From NCBI RefSeq assembly GCF_002157685.2, contig NZ_AP026738.1:1302001-1366000 (forward strand): a DNA stretch of 64,000 nt. Direction: 5' to 3'. Under the pieces are notes generated by a model. It worked only from the letters and a program-made list of their open reading frames with translations, was not told the origin of the DNA and ran no database searches. Below are positions 8,145 through 15,484 of this stretch, in pieces. Each line of letters opens with the position of its first letter. Position 1 is the first letter of the stretch. Source of the DNA: Comamonas thiooxydans. GTDB taxonomy: Bacteria; Pseudomonadota; Gammaproteobacteria; Burkholderiales; Burkholderiaceae_C. The translations under genes were made by a program, and so were the position numbers.

Positions 8145-9079
8145 GGCTGGCCTCCCTTCTTGTGGAACAACTTGGCCAGCACACCCGACAGGCCCTGGGG
8201 AATGAAGTACACGATCACGATGAACACCAGGCCCAGCAGAATCGAGAAATGGTTGGGGAAGTTGGCGCCCAGGTACTCGAACAGCAGCACCAGCGGCACG
8301 GCCCCCAGAATCGGCCCGAACAGCGCGCCGGCACCGCCGAGCAAGGCCATGATCAGGGTCTGGAACGAGACGGCGGGAGCAAAGGCGATGCTGGGGTCGA
8401 TATAGGTCCAGCGCGGAGCCATGATGGCGCCCGTGACGGTGATGAACACGGCGCTGACGGCGAACAGCAGCAGTTTGGCTGTGGTGGTGTTGATGCCCAC
8501 ATGGGTGGCTACGGTCTCGTCCTCGCCGATCACGCGCAGCGCCAGGCCCAGACGCGAGCGGTTGATGAGGGCGCGCAGCGCCAGCACCAGGGCCAGCATG
8601 GCCAGCAGTTGCCAGTAGATATCGAGCTGGGTGATCTCCACGAACACATAGCGGCCCAGATCCTTGGTGATGTTGACTTCCCACCAGGTGACGAGCTGCT
8701 TGACCAGCTCGGCCAGGCCAAAGCTGAAGATCACAAAGTACACGCCCGACAGGCGCAGCGTGGACAGGCCCACGATCAAGGCCATGATCAGGCCCACGCC
8801 GGCCGCAATGCCCAGCACGGCGCCCCAGGGCAGGGACTCGCCGAACACGGCGGTGACATAGGCGCCCATGCCGAAGAAGGCGACGGTGGCCAGCGAGATA
8901 TAGCGCGTCGGTCCCGAGAACAGCGCCCAGGCCGTGGCCAGCACGCAGTACATCAGGATGCTGATCATGAGCGAGAGGTAGTACTCGTCCGTCAGCCAGC
9001 GTGGCAGCAGAGCCAGGCCCAGCAGGACGGCGGCGCTGGCGGCCCAGATCAGGATTTCCTTGCGATGGCTCAGATTCAT
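8141..9079 (-). CDS. livM: Branched-chain-type ABC transporter permease LivM
   Basis: A 312-residue inner-membrane permease with about eight to nine hydrophobic segments. It has the family motif between membrane helices: LGLALRVIGEDETVATHVGINTT and the ALLGGAGALFGPILGAVPLVLL stretch. It overlaps livH upstream and livG downstream by 4 bp (ATGA) at each end. With LivH it forms the transmembrane channel. Confidence 0.93.
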   Translation of the reverse strand: MNLSHRKEILIWAASAAVLLGLALLPRWLTDEYYLSLMISILMYCVLATAWALFSGPTRYISLATVAFFGMGAYVTAVFGESLPWGAVLGIAAGVGLIMALIVGLSTLRLSGVYFVIFSFGLAELVKQLVTWWEVNITKDLGRYVFVEITQLDIYWQLLAMLALVLALRALINRSRLGLALRVIGEDETVATHVGINTTTAKLLLFAVSAVFITVTGAIMAPRWTYIDPSIAFAPAVSFQTLIMALLGGAGALFGPILGAVPLVLLFEYLGANFPNHFSILLGLVFIVIVYFIPQGLSGVLAKLFHKKGGQP

Positions 9080-9951
9080 CGTGCGGCCCTCCCGAACAAG
9101 CCCGTGGGCTTGAACAGCAGCACCAGCAGGAACACCGCGTAATTGACGGCCAGCGTCAGGCCGGGGTCGACAAAGGAGGCGACCAGCGTTTCGGCAAAGC
9201 CCAGCAGCATGCCGGCGACCAGGCAACCCATGAGATTGCCCACACCGCCCATGATGACGACGATCAGCGCCTTCATGGCAAACATGGTGCCCATGCCGGC
9301 CGAGAAGGGCAGGAACATGCTGACCAGCACGCCGCAGATCGCCACCAGTGCACCGCCCAGACCATAGGCCAGTGCCGCCGTGCTGCGCACATTGATGCCG
9401 ACCAGATGTGCGAACTGCGGTGCCACGGACACGGCGCGCACCACGGCGCCGGCGCGGGTGCGCGTCAGCAGCAGGTACAGGCCGCCGCCCAGCACGATCG
9501 CAAAGCCCAGCACCAGCAGACGGTTGGCCGCGACCTTGCTGCCCAGGATCTCCACAGGCTCGGCCAGATAGCTGTAGCTGTGATAGTCGCCGCCGAACAT
9601 CACCAGCATGACGCCCTGCACGACGAACAGCATGCCGAAGGTGGCCAGAATCGAATCCACCTCCAGCGCCGGTCCGCCCTTGGCGCGGCGCACCAGCGGG
9701 GTCAGCAGCAGCTGATAGATCAGCCACTGGATGGCAAAGCCCAGCGGCACCACCAGCAGCACCAGAAGCAGCGGTGAAATACCCCAGCTGCTCACCGCAA
9801 AAAAGGCCAGAAAGGCCGGCGCAATCAGAAACTCCCCATAAGAGAGATTCATGATGCGCGCCACGCCATACTGCAGCGTCAGCCCCATGGCCACCAGGCC
9901 GTAGAGTCCGCCCAGCAGGGCGCCAGCGAGAAGGATGTCTATTAAATTCAT
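9076..9951 (-). CDS. livH: Branched-chain-type ABC transporter permease LivH
   Basis: A 291-residue permease of the LivH family. The N-terminus (LLAGALLGGLYGLVAMGLTLQYGVARIMNLSYGEF) and the AVVRAVSVAPQFAHLVGINV and MGGVGNLMGCLVAGMLLG segments are diagnostic. It is the first membrane gene after the binding protein, separated from it by 239 bp that contain a structured repeat, so it may be expressed at a lower level than the binding protein. No strong ribosome site precedes the ATG at 9949-9951. Confidence 0.93.
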   Translation of the reverse strand: MNLIDILLAGALLGGLYGLVAMGLTLQYGVARIMNLSYGEFLIAPAFLAFFAVSSWGISPLLLVLLVVPLGFAIQWLIYQLLLTPLVRRAKGGPALEVDSILATFGMLFVVQGVMLVMFGGDYHSYSYLAEPVEILGSKVAANRLLVLGFAIVLGGGLYLLLTRTRAGAVVRAVSVAPQFAHLVGINVRSTAALAYGLGGALVAICGVLVSMFLPFSAGMGTMFAMKALIVVIMGGVGNLMGCLVAGMLLGFAETLVASFVDPGLTLAVNYAVFLLVLLFKPTGLFGRAAR

Positions 9952-10087
9952 AGCGTATGCCGCTGGTGATTCATTGTTCTTGTTATGAAATCAATGCAAA
10001 GTGAAAGCGAAATATGCGCAACCAGCTCTTTTTTTGATAGTTCTAAAAGCTGAGCGCAGTGTTTGAATAGGCACCGCCCAACAAAGA

Positions 10088-10198
10088 GACAGCAAGCAAG
10101 AGCCGTCTCGCAGCGAGGCTGTCGTCCCCCTCCCGCATTGCGAAACAAAGCGAGAGAGGGGCGCCCGGCTAGGGGAAGCGGCGCAGCCGCTCAGGGGG
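10088..10198 (-). repeat. Structured intergenic repeat, copy 4 (overlaps the binding-protein stop codon)
   Basis: Full-length copy. On the minus strand the leading CCCCCTGAG overlaps the end of the ABC binding-protein gene, so the TGA stop (10191-10193) is part of the repeat. Then follow the AGCGGC-TGC-GCCGCT hairpin (10177-10191), a C/G-rich middle and a GACAGCC...GGCTCTTGCTTGCTGTC end. The remaining bases up to livH hold a weak copy of the shorter dispersed motif near 10034. Confidence 0.85.
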
Positions 10199-11414
10199 TG
10201 CTTCTAGGAATCACCGCGGGCTTAACCCCCGCCCGGTTGGTTGGCGCAATCGCATTGAACTCGCCGTTCTGCCACTGGCCCACATGCCAGAGCTTGGTCA
10301 GCATCTGGCCTTCGAGCTTGACGGGGCCGAGCACGGTCTCGAAGCTGCCGCTCTTGAGCTCCTGGGTCACAGCGGCGCGATCGATCTTGCCCACGCGCTC
10401 GATGGCCTGCTGCAGCATCTGCAGCGAGGTGTAGACGATGGGGCTGGCAAAGCGGTCCGATTCCTGGCCGGTCACCTCCTTGAAGCGCTTCAGATAGGCC
10501 TGCATCTGCGGATTGCCGGCATCGATGCCGCCCGGCGCCATCACGCCTTCGGCCGCAGCGCCGAACTTGCCCTTGAACATGGGGAACTGCGTGCCCACGC
10601 CGGTGAACAGCACCTTGGGAGCCAGGCCCAGCGTTCTGGCCTGCTCGTTGATCAGCATGGTGTCGGGCGGGTAGGAGTAGGCCACGAAGGTGTCGGCACC
10701 CTTGCCCTTGGCCTCGTTGATGATGGGCGTCATGTCCTGTGTGCCGATCGGATAGCTCTTGTCGTAGACCAGCTCGAAGCCATGCTGCTTGGCGGCCTTG
10801 CGCGTGGCATTGGCCAGTTCCACGCCAAAGCCGTCGGCGATGTTGATCATGGCGATCTTGTTGTTGATCTTGCCGTCCTTCTTGGCCTTTTCCAGCATGG
10901 CGACCAGGCCCTCGGCATATTCGCCGCCCGTGCCCAGGAAGAAGAAGGCATGCTTCCAGCGCTTGGCCAGATCGGGGGCCTTGTCGGTCACCGAGGTGGC
11001 CGCCAGCAGCGGGTATTTGTGCTTTTCGTAGGTCGGCCCCACAGCCAGGTTGGAGCCCGTGCCCCAGGGCGGCAGCACGAAGTCGACCTTGTCCTGGGTG
11101 ATCAGGCGCTCGGTGGCGCGCACGGCCTCCTCGGTGCTGGAGCGGTCGTCGTATTCGATGACCTCGATGGGCACGCGCTTGTTATAGGCCTTGAGCATGA
11201 TGCCGCCGGCGTCGTTGATCTCCTTGACCCAGAGCTTGTAGTTGGGCGCCGTGGTCACGGAGGTGCCGCCCGCGTTGACGCCGGTTTTGGCAATGGCCCA
11301 GCCGATACGGATGGATTTGGGCGCCTCCTGGGCCAGGGCCTGGCTGCACAGACCCGCCAGGGCCGTGGCCGCGACCAGGCTTTTGAGAACAAAACGCTTG
11401 TCGGCGAATGTCAT
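10191..11414 (-). CDS. ABC transporter substrate-binding protein, Leu/Ile/Val-binding type
   Basis: A 407-residue periplasmic binding protein. A signal peptide ends at SQALAQEA (about residue 28); the mature protein opens SIRIGWAIAKTGVNAGG, and the ligand-binding family segments ITQDKVDFVLPPWGTGSNLAVGPTYEKHKYP and TDTFVAYSYPPDT follow. It is the first gene of the transporter operon, with AAGGAGACAAGC before the ATG at 11412-11414. The last codons (Ser-Thr-Pro-stop) are written by the CCCCCTGA of a repeat element, so the native C-terminus may have been altered. Family members bind amino acids, amides or aromatic acids; the ligand here is unknown. Confidence 0.92.
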   Translation of the reverse strand: MTFADKRFVLKSLVAATALAGLCSQALAQEAPKSIRIGWAIAKTGVNAGGTSVTTAPNYKLWVKEINDAGGIMLKAYNKRVPIEVIEYDDRSSTEEAVRATERLITQDKVDFVLPPWGTGSNLAVGPTYEKHKYPLLAATSVTDKAPDLAKRWKHAFFFLGTGGEYAEGLVAMLEKAKKDGKINNKIAMINIADGFGVELANATRKAAKQHGFELVYDKSYPIGTQDMTPIINEAKGKGADTFVAYSYPPDTMLINEQARTLGLAPKVLFTGVGTQFPMFKGKFGAAAEGVMAPGGIDAGNPQMQAYLKRFKEVTGQESDRFASPIVYTSLQMLQQAIERVGKIDRAAVTQELKSGSFETVLGPVKLEGQMLTKLWHVGQWQNGEFNAIAPTNRAGVKPAVIPRSTP

Positions 11415-11455
11415 GCTTGTCTCCTTTTGATGGACGGGTGTCCGGGTTTTCGGCC

Positions 11456-11523
11456 ATCGTAGGAAATCGCGGCGCAAGGGGCTTGTCTGTGCGTGCACTG
11501 CGTCTTGTCTGTGCATGCAAGTG
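11456..11523 (-). promoter_or_regulatory. Promoter/operator of the ABC-transporter operon, matching that of pchA
   Basis: A minus-strand -10-like TACGAT (11456-11461) has no good -35. Upstream of it lie GTGCAC (11493-11498) and two direct repeats, CTTGTCTGTGC, at 11482 and 11504, 22 bp apart, about two helical turns as AraC-type activators prefer. The pchA promoter has ATCGTAGGAAA, GCAAG, GCT and GTGCAC at the same offsets (0, 18, 25 and 37 bp, read on the plus strand). Confidence 0.62.
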
Positions 11524-11628
11524 TCTGTGGGTAAACACTGATTTCCCTGCGAGGCGCCGGTTTTGCCCGGACCCGGGTCCGGGTCGCTATGGATAATGAA
11601 GCATCCTGTTACTTCTTCAGGAGCCCAG

Positions 11629-12609
11629 ATGCGGCCAGACATTCCTGCCTACCAAGTGACCGAGAAGATGACCGAGATGCAAGGTGCCCAAGCCGTGGGC
11701 GCCTGGCAGCACTGGATGTCCACGCTCTATGGCCTGGAGAGCGATGTCTATGGCGACCAGCATTTCTCGGCGCGACTGGGAACCTTCGAGCTGGGGGCGC
11801 TGGGGATGACCCGGATCGAGGCCAGTCGCCATCGCGTGCGACGCACTTCGGCCAGCATGGCACGCCGCAGCACCGACTTTCTCAAGATCGTGGCCCCCTG
11901 GCATGGCGAGGCCCGCGTCTGCCAGAACGGGCGCGAAGCCGTGGCGCGCAGCGGCCAGTGGCTGATCTACGACACCACGCAGGAGTACGAGGTGCTCAAC
12001 CCGGAGTGGTGCGAGCATCTGATCATCACCCTGCCTAAAAGCCGCTTCGAGGACCATGGCCGCGCCATCGACGCCCTCATGGGGCGCTATGTGGGCGGCG
12101 GCGAAGGCGTGTCCCGCATTGCGCTGGACATGATGCGCGGCACTTTTGCCGAATGCCGGGCCATGGGCCAGGGTCTGGCCCAGCATGTGACGGATTCGCT
12201 GCTGCAGCTGATCCAGCTGTCCCTGCTCGACGCCTGCGGCCGTGCGGCCTCGCTGAGCGCCAGCGAGCTGCTGCTGGGCCGCATCAAGGCCTATGTGCGC
12301 CAGCATCTGCGCGATCCGGCCCTGAGCGTGGATGCCGTGGCCGCAGCGCTCAACTGCAGCAAGCGTCATCTCTACAACGCCTTTGCCGATGAGCGGCTGT
12401 CCATCAGCCAGCATATCTGGGCCGAGCGCGTGGCCCTGTTCCAGCGCGAACTGCTCAGCCCTGCCAATCGCCACTGCACCCTGACCGAGCTGGCGCTGGC
12501 CAGCGGCTTTGCCAGCGGCGCGCATCTGAGCCGCCTGTTCAAGCAGCACACGGGACAGACGCCTGCGCAGTTCAGGGCCGGCGTGCAGGCATCGAGCCTG
12601 CTGAATTAA
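11629..12609 (+). CDS. AraC-family transcriptional regulator (module 1)
   Basis: A 326-residue regulator. The N-terminal half resembles the AraC-binding-like domain of XylS/FeaR relatives (FLKIVAPWHGEARVCQNGR, GQWLIYDTTQEYEVLNPEWCEHLIITLPK). The last ~100 residues hold the double helix-turn-helix (LSVDAVAAALNCSKRHLYNAF and LTELALASGFASGAHLSRLFKQHTGQTPAQFR). The ATG at 11629 follows CAGGAG; an earlier in-frame ATG at 11596 has no good ribosome site. It is divergent from the ABC operon, which it probably activates, and is a clear paralogue of the regulator at 17292-18242 (shared YLKIVAPW / FLKIVAPW, WAIYDT / WLIYDT, LMGR.VGG). Confidence 0.92.
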   Translation: MRPDIPAYQVTEKMTEMQGAQAVGAWQHWMSTLYGLESDVYGDQHFSARLGTFELGALGMTRIEASRHRVRRTSASMARRSTDFLKIVAPWHGEARVCQNGREAVARSGQWLIYDTTQEYEVLNPEWCEHLIITLPKSRFEDHGRAIDALMGRYVGGGEGVSRIALDMMRGTFAECRAMGQGLAQHVTDSLLQLIQLSLLDACGRAASLSASELLLGRIKAYVRQHLRDPALSVDAVAAALNCSKRHLYNAFADERLSISQHIWAERVALFQRELLSPANRHCTLTELALASGFASGAHLSRLFKQHTGQTPAQFRAGVQASSLLN

Positions 12610-12638
12610 GCATCAATTGGCCTTGAGCTCAATGTGAT

Positions 12639-12657
12639 AAAGCGCTGGCGGCTATTG
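12639..12657 (-). repeat. Copy of dispersed ATAGCTGCTAGCGCTT motif (inverse orientation)
   Basis: AAAGCGCTGGCGGCTATTG lies 29 bp after the AraC stop and just before a terminator, the same arrangement as the copy at 4797. Confidence 0.5.
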
Positions 12658-12685
12658 ATTCGGTAGTGATCAGGGAGTAGTGATC

Positions 12686-12732
12686 AGGAAAAAAGAAAGC
12701 CACCTGGCGTTTTCAAATCAGGTGGCTTTTGA
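12686..12732 (+). terminator. Terminator, 45 bp identical to one at 4828
   Basis: Same GCCACCTG / CAGGTGGC stem and loop as 4828-4872. The T-run is shorter on the plus side (TTTT then GAAAAA); the AAAAAAG on the other side gives a T-run for minus-strand transcripts from pchF. It lies between the convergent AraC and pchF genes. Confidence 0.85.
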
Positions 12733-12787
12733 AAAATTGTCAGCAGCTACGAGCGCGGTGTTCCACATGGACGTGACCCAAGTGCAA

Positions 12788-12886
12788 GACAGCAAGCAAG
12801 CGCCGCCGCGCAGCGAGGCTGTCGTCCCCCTCCCGCATTGCGAAGCAAAGCGAGAGAGGGGGAAGGCGCAAAGCGCCTCAGGGGGA
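12788..12886 (-). repeat. Structured intergenic repeat, copy 5 (abuts pchF stop)
   Basis: On the minus strand, CCCCCTGAGG starts three bases after the pchF TGA. The first hairpin is AGGCGC-TTT-GCGCCT, the middle is a CCCCCTC...GAGGGGG stem and the end is GACAGCCTCGC...GCTTGCTTGCTGTC. It is close in sequence to copy 4 except in the first stem, where both strands have changed together. Confidence 0.85.
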
Positions 12887-12888
12887 GA

Positions 12889-14439
12889 TCAAATGTTTAT
12901 CCCGCACTTGCCTGGAGCCAGAATGCCGTTGGGGTCCAGAGCACGCTTGATCTTGCGCTCGATATCGCGCTTGACCGGGCCGTAGCTCTGCGCCACGCGC
13001 TCCTGGAAGGCCGTGTTCACGCGGTACACGGCATAGCCTTCCTTTTCGAACTCGTCCAGCAGCTCGGCAAAGCAGGCGTTGGCACGCTTGGTTTCCTCTT
13101 CGTTGCTGCGGTCGTAGAGCACGTCGATGACATGGTGCATATCGCGCCAGCCGACGATGAACTCGCCCACATAGTCCAGGCCATGCTTGTTGAGGATCTT
13201 CTTGGCCAGCGACTTCTGCTTGTCGCACTCGCTGCCGCGCGCCTGCGACACAGGAGCAAACCACATCGAGCCGCCACCCCCGCGCCAGTTGTACAGGCCG
13301 AATTCCTGCAGGTTGGGCACGCCCGACATGAGCTGGGCACGGTACTTGAAGGGCTGGGTGTCGCCAGCCATCTCCTCGGTGATCAAGCGGCCCTTGCCCA
13401 GCTTCTTGAGTGCGTCCTGCACGATCTTGAAGTTGACGTCGACCTGCTCCCTGGTGCCGTACAGCGCAGCGTAGACATTCCAGGCGCCCAGATGCTTGTC
13501 TTTCTGGATCTGCTTGAGGATGGCGTCGGGCGTATGGCCGGGCTCGGTGGTGTAGTCCGAGCGGCGGGTGTTGCAGGTGGATGCCTCCCACAGCACGCCG
13601 GCAATCACTACCGAATTGGGGATGACCTGGGCGATGCGCAGGGGGCGGATGAATTCCACGATCTCGGAGATATCGCTGTCTTCGTCGAACTGGATTTCCA
13701 GCGGCTTGAAGACCGGGGGCTTGGGCATCAGCCAGAAACCCATCTTGGTGCATATGCCGTAGTTGGACTGGGTGAACATGCCGTCCAGCGTCGGGCCGTA
13801 GCCCCACTTGAACACCTGCCAGGCCTTGTCGCCCTTGACGCCTCCCATGCCGGTGCGCAGCACATCGCCGTTGGCCATCACCACTTCCATGCCGCACTGC
13901 ATCATGAAGTGTTCGCCGTAGGGGGTGTAGCCCACGCCGCGGTCCATGGTGTTGCCCAGAGGGCCGGCAATGGCCGAAGGTGCCGAGAACGACAGCATCA
14001 AGGGAATCTTGTTCTCTTCGAGGTAGTCGTAGAGCATCTGGTAGGTCACGCCAGGCTCGACCAGGGCCGTGCACAGTTCGGGGTCCACGTGGATGATCTT
14101 GTTCATCTTGCGCAGATCCAGCACCACCTGGCCGCGCTGGCCCGGTGCGGCCGAGCCGTAGCCGAAGTTGCGGCCGGTGGAGATGGTCCATACGGGCACC
14201 TTGTGCGCGTTGCAGATCTTGACCACCTCTTGCACCTGCTCCACGGTGGTGGCAGTCACCACGGCGGAAGGTGTGTGCTCTTCGGTGGGCACAGCCATCA
14301 TCACCTTGGTGTAGGGACGAACCAGCTCGTCCTTGATCATCACATTGTCTTCGCCCAGGGCCTTCTTGAATTGGGCGATGGCCGCATCGAAGCTGCTCTC
14401 GCTCATACCCTTGGGCAGGGCCATGTATTTGCTTGTCAT
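12889..14439 (-). CDS. pchF: 4-cresol dehydrogenase (hydroxylating), flavoprotein subunit PchF
   Basis: A 516-residue flavoprotein that oxidises p-cresol to 4-hydroxybenzyl alcohol and then to 4-hydroxybenzaldehyde, passing electrons to PchC. It matches the p-cresol methylhydroxylase family closely along its length. The FAD-binding PCMH domain covers about residues 50-240 (TISTGRNFGYG, MDRGVGYTPYGEH). Y383 in GLYNWRGGGG corresponds to the tyrosine that covalently carries FAD (Tyr384 in Pseudomonas putida). Y94, Y472 and R473 (VYRVNT) match the substrate-phenol ligands; the 89-residue spacing of Y383 and Y472 is conserved. It has no signal peptide, as in the known enzyme, which probably crosses the membrane with a partner. 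It is the last gene of pchA-C-X-F. Confidence 0.96.
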   Translation of the reverse strand: MTSKYMALPKGMSESSFDAAIAQFKKALGEDNVMIKDELVRPYTKVMMAVPTEEHTPSAVVTATTVEQVQEVVKICNAHKVPVWTISTGRNFGYGSAAPGQRGQVVLDLRKMNKIIHVDPELCTALVEPGVTYQMLYDYLEENKIPLMLSFSAPSAIAGPLGNTMDRGVGYTPYGEHFMMQCGMEVVMANGDVLRTGMGGVKGDKAWQVFKWGYGPTLDGMFTQSNYGICTKMGFWLMPKPPVFKPLEIQFDEDSDISEIVEFIRPLRIAQVIPNSVVIAGVLWEASTCNTRRSDYTTEPGHTPDAILKQIQKDKHLGAWNVYAALYGTREQVDVNFKIVQDALKKLGKGRLITEEMAGDTQPFKYRAQLMSGVPNLQEFGLYNWRGGGGSMWFAPVSQARGSECDKQKSLAKKILNKHGLDYVGEFIVGWRDMHHVIDVLYDRSNEEETKRANACFAELLDEFEKEGYAVYRVNTAFQERVAQSYGPVKRDIERKIKRALDPNGILAPGKCGINI

Positions 14440-14458
14440 GCTCTGCTTTCCTTGTTTC

Positions 14459-14974
14459 TTAGATTACGCAGCGAAAGGACACGCGGGCTTCCTTGCCTGC
14501 TGCCGCCGTGGTGGTGTTCATGACTTGACCGGACGCCAGCGACCGACCCAGCGCCTGGGCCCAGTCGGCGGCGGCGCCGTCCACGCGATGGTGTTCCACG
14601 GCCAGCACGCGGCCACCGCTGGAGCGAACCAGGTCCAGCACCAGCGTGGCCGAGGCGTCATCGAGCAGACCCAGCAACAGGGTTTCCTGACTGTCGGCCA
14701 GCAGCTCGCCCAATTGGTTGAATGCGGCGCTGTCCAGACCTTGAAGGCCGGTGTGCACCGCGTTGCGGGAGGTGCCCTGAACACCGGCTACAAAGGCCTT
14801 GTCCAGCGCGCTGGCGTGCATGGAGGAGGTTACGGCCAGCACCTCGGCAGAGCGCGTGGCTGCGCTGGCGGTACGGCCCGCAGCGGAAGTGGCTGCCTGT
14901 GCCCAGCCTATGCCGGAGACAGCCAGACCTGCAGCGGTCAGACCTTTGAGAAGGGTGCGACGATCGGTTTGCAT
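14459..14974 (-). CDS. pchX: PchX, protein of unknown function in the p-cresol operon, Tat signal
   Basis: A 171-residue protein encoded between pchC and pchF. It starts MQTDRRTLLKGLTAAG, a twin-arginine signal, with cleavage near GWAQA (about residue 27), so it is exported folded. The mature part is Ala/Ser-rich with no cofactor motif that I can see (ends KEARVSFRCVI). AAGGAGGACG precedes the ATG at 14972-14974. A gene of this kind, function unknown, occupies the same place in Pseudomonas p-cresol operons. The Tat signal is notable because PchF lacks one: PchX could escort PchF across the membrane or help FAD attachment. That is inference. Confidence 0.88.
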   Translation of the reverse strand: MQTDRRTLLKGLTAAGLAVSGIGWAQAATSAAGRTASAATRSAEVLAVTSSMHASALDKAFVAGVQGTSRNAVHTGLQGLDSAAFNQLGELLADSQETLLLGLLDDASATLVLDLVRSSGGRVLAVEHHRVDGAAADWAQALGRSLASGQVMNTTTAAAGKEARVSFRCVI

Positions 14975-14987
14975 TGCATCGTCCTCC

Positions 14988-15308
14988 TTACTTCCTGGCC
15001 GGCTCGGCAGCCTTGGGAGCCTCTGTCTTGGACAGGTAGTTTGCCAAGTCTTCCAGCGTGGCGTCATCGATATCGGTCACGCGAAAGGATGGCATGGCGT
15101 TCATGCCGTTGCGCGCAATGATCACGTAGGTCGCGGGCGGAAAGCCTCGCCCCTTGATGACGGGGCCTATGCCGGCTTCATGGCATTTGGCGCAGGTCTT
15201 TTCGTAGAAGCGCTGGCCGGGGCCAATGTGGTGAGAGTCCGCAGCCGAGGCGGCGAGGCTGAGGCCGGACAGCAGGGCTGCCAGGGCCAGTTGGGAGGCA
15301 TGTTTCAA
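14988..15308 (-). CDS. pchC: 4-cresol dehydrogenase cytochrome c subunit PchC (TTG start)
   Basis: A 106-residue c-type cytochrome that takes electrons from PchF. A signal peptide (about 1-22) ends LAASA, then the haem motif C39-A-K-C42-H43 and a distal Met in GMNAMPSF (probably M72). The short length and the DDATLEDLANYLSKTE C-terminus fit PchC. I place the start at TTG (15306-15308), after a GGAG eight bases upstream, because the signal peptide begins there. The only in-frame ATG, at 15407, adds 33 residues without signal character. It lies 13 bp before pchX and 176 bp after pchA. Confidence 0.88.
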   Translation of the reverse strand: MKHASQLALAALLSGLSLAASAADSHHIGPGQRFYEKTCAKCHEAGIGPVIKGRGFPPATYVIIARNGMNAMPSFRVTDIDDATLEDLANYLSKTEAPKAAEPARK

Positions 15309-15484
15309 CGTGGGTCTCCGGTGGTTCTGTGGGTCGGCAGACACAAGGCGCAGCTTGGGGTCCGCGCCTTGCCCATGCTGGCGCTGCACCTGAGGTCTTT
15401 GCCTCATGGCCCAATGCCTGCAATGGAGGTTTCAAGCGAAGACAGCAGTCATGCCTGCCGGCTACGACTGCTGTCCTGGACGCT

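Noticed and set aside
7374..8684. 436-codon frame containing livG
   Set aside because: Residues before the ATG at 8144 are a frameshifted shadow of livM; the ATGA overlap sets the true start.
12838..14523. 561-codon antisense frame over pchF
   Set aside because: pchF is a full-length match to 4-cresol dehydrogenase; the antisense frame has no recognisable fold.
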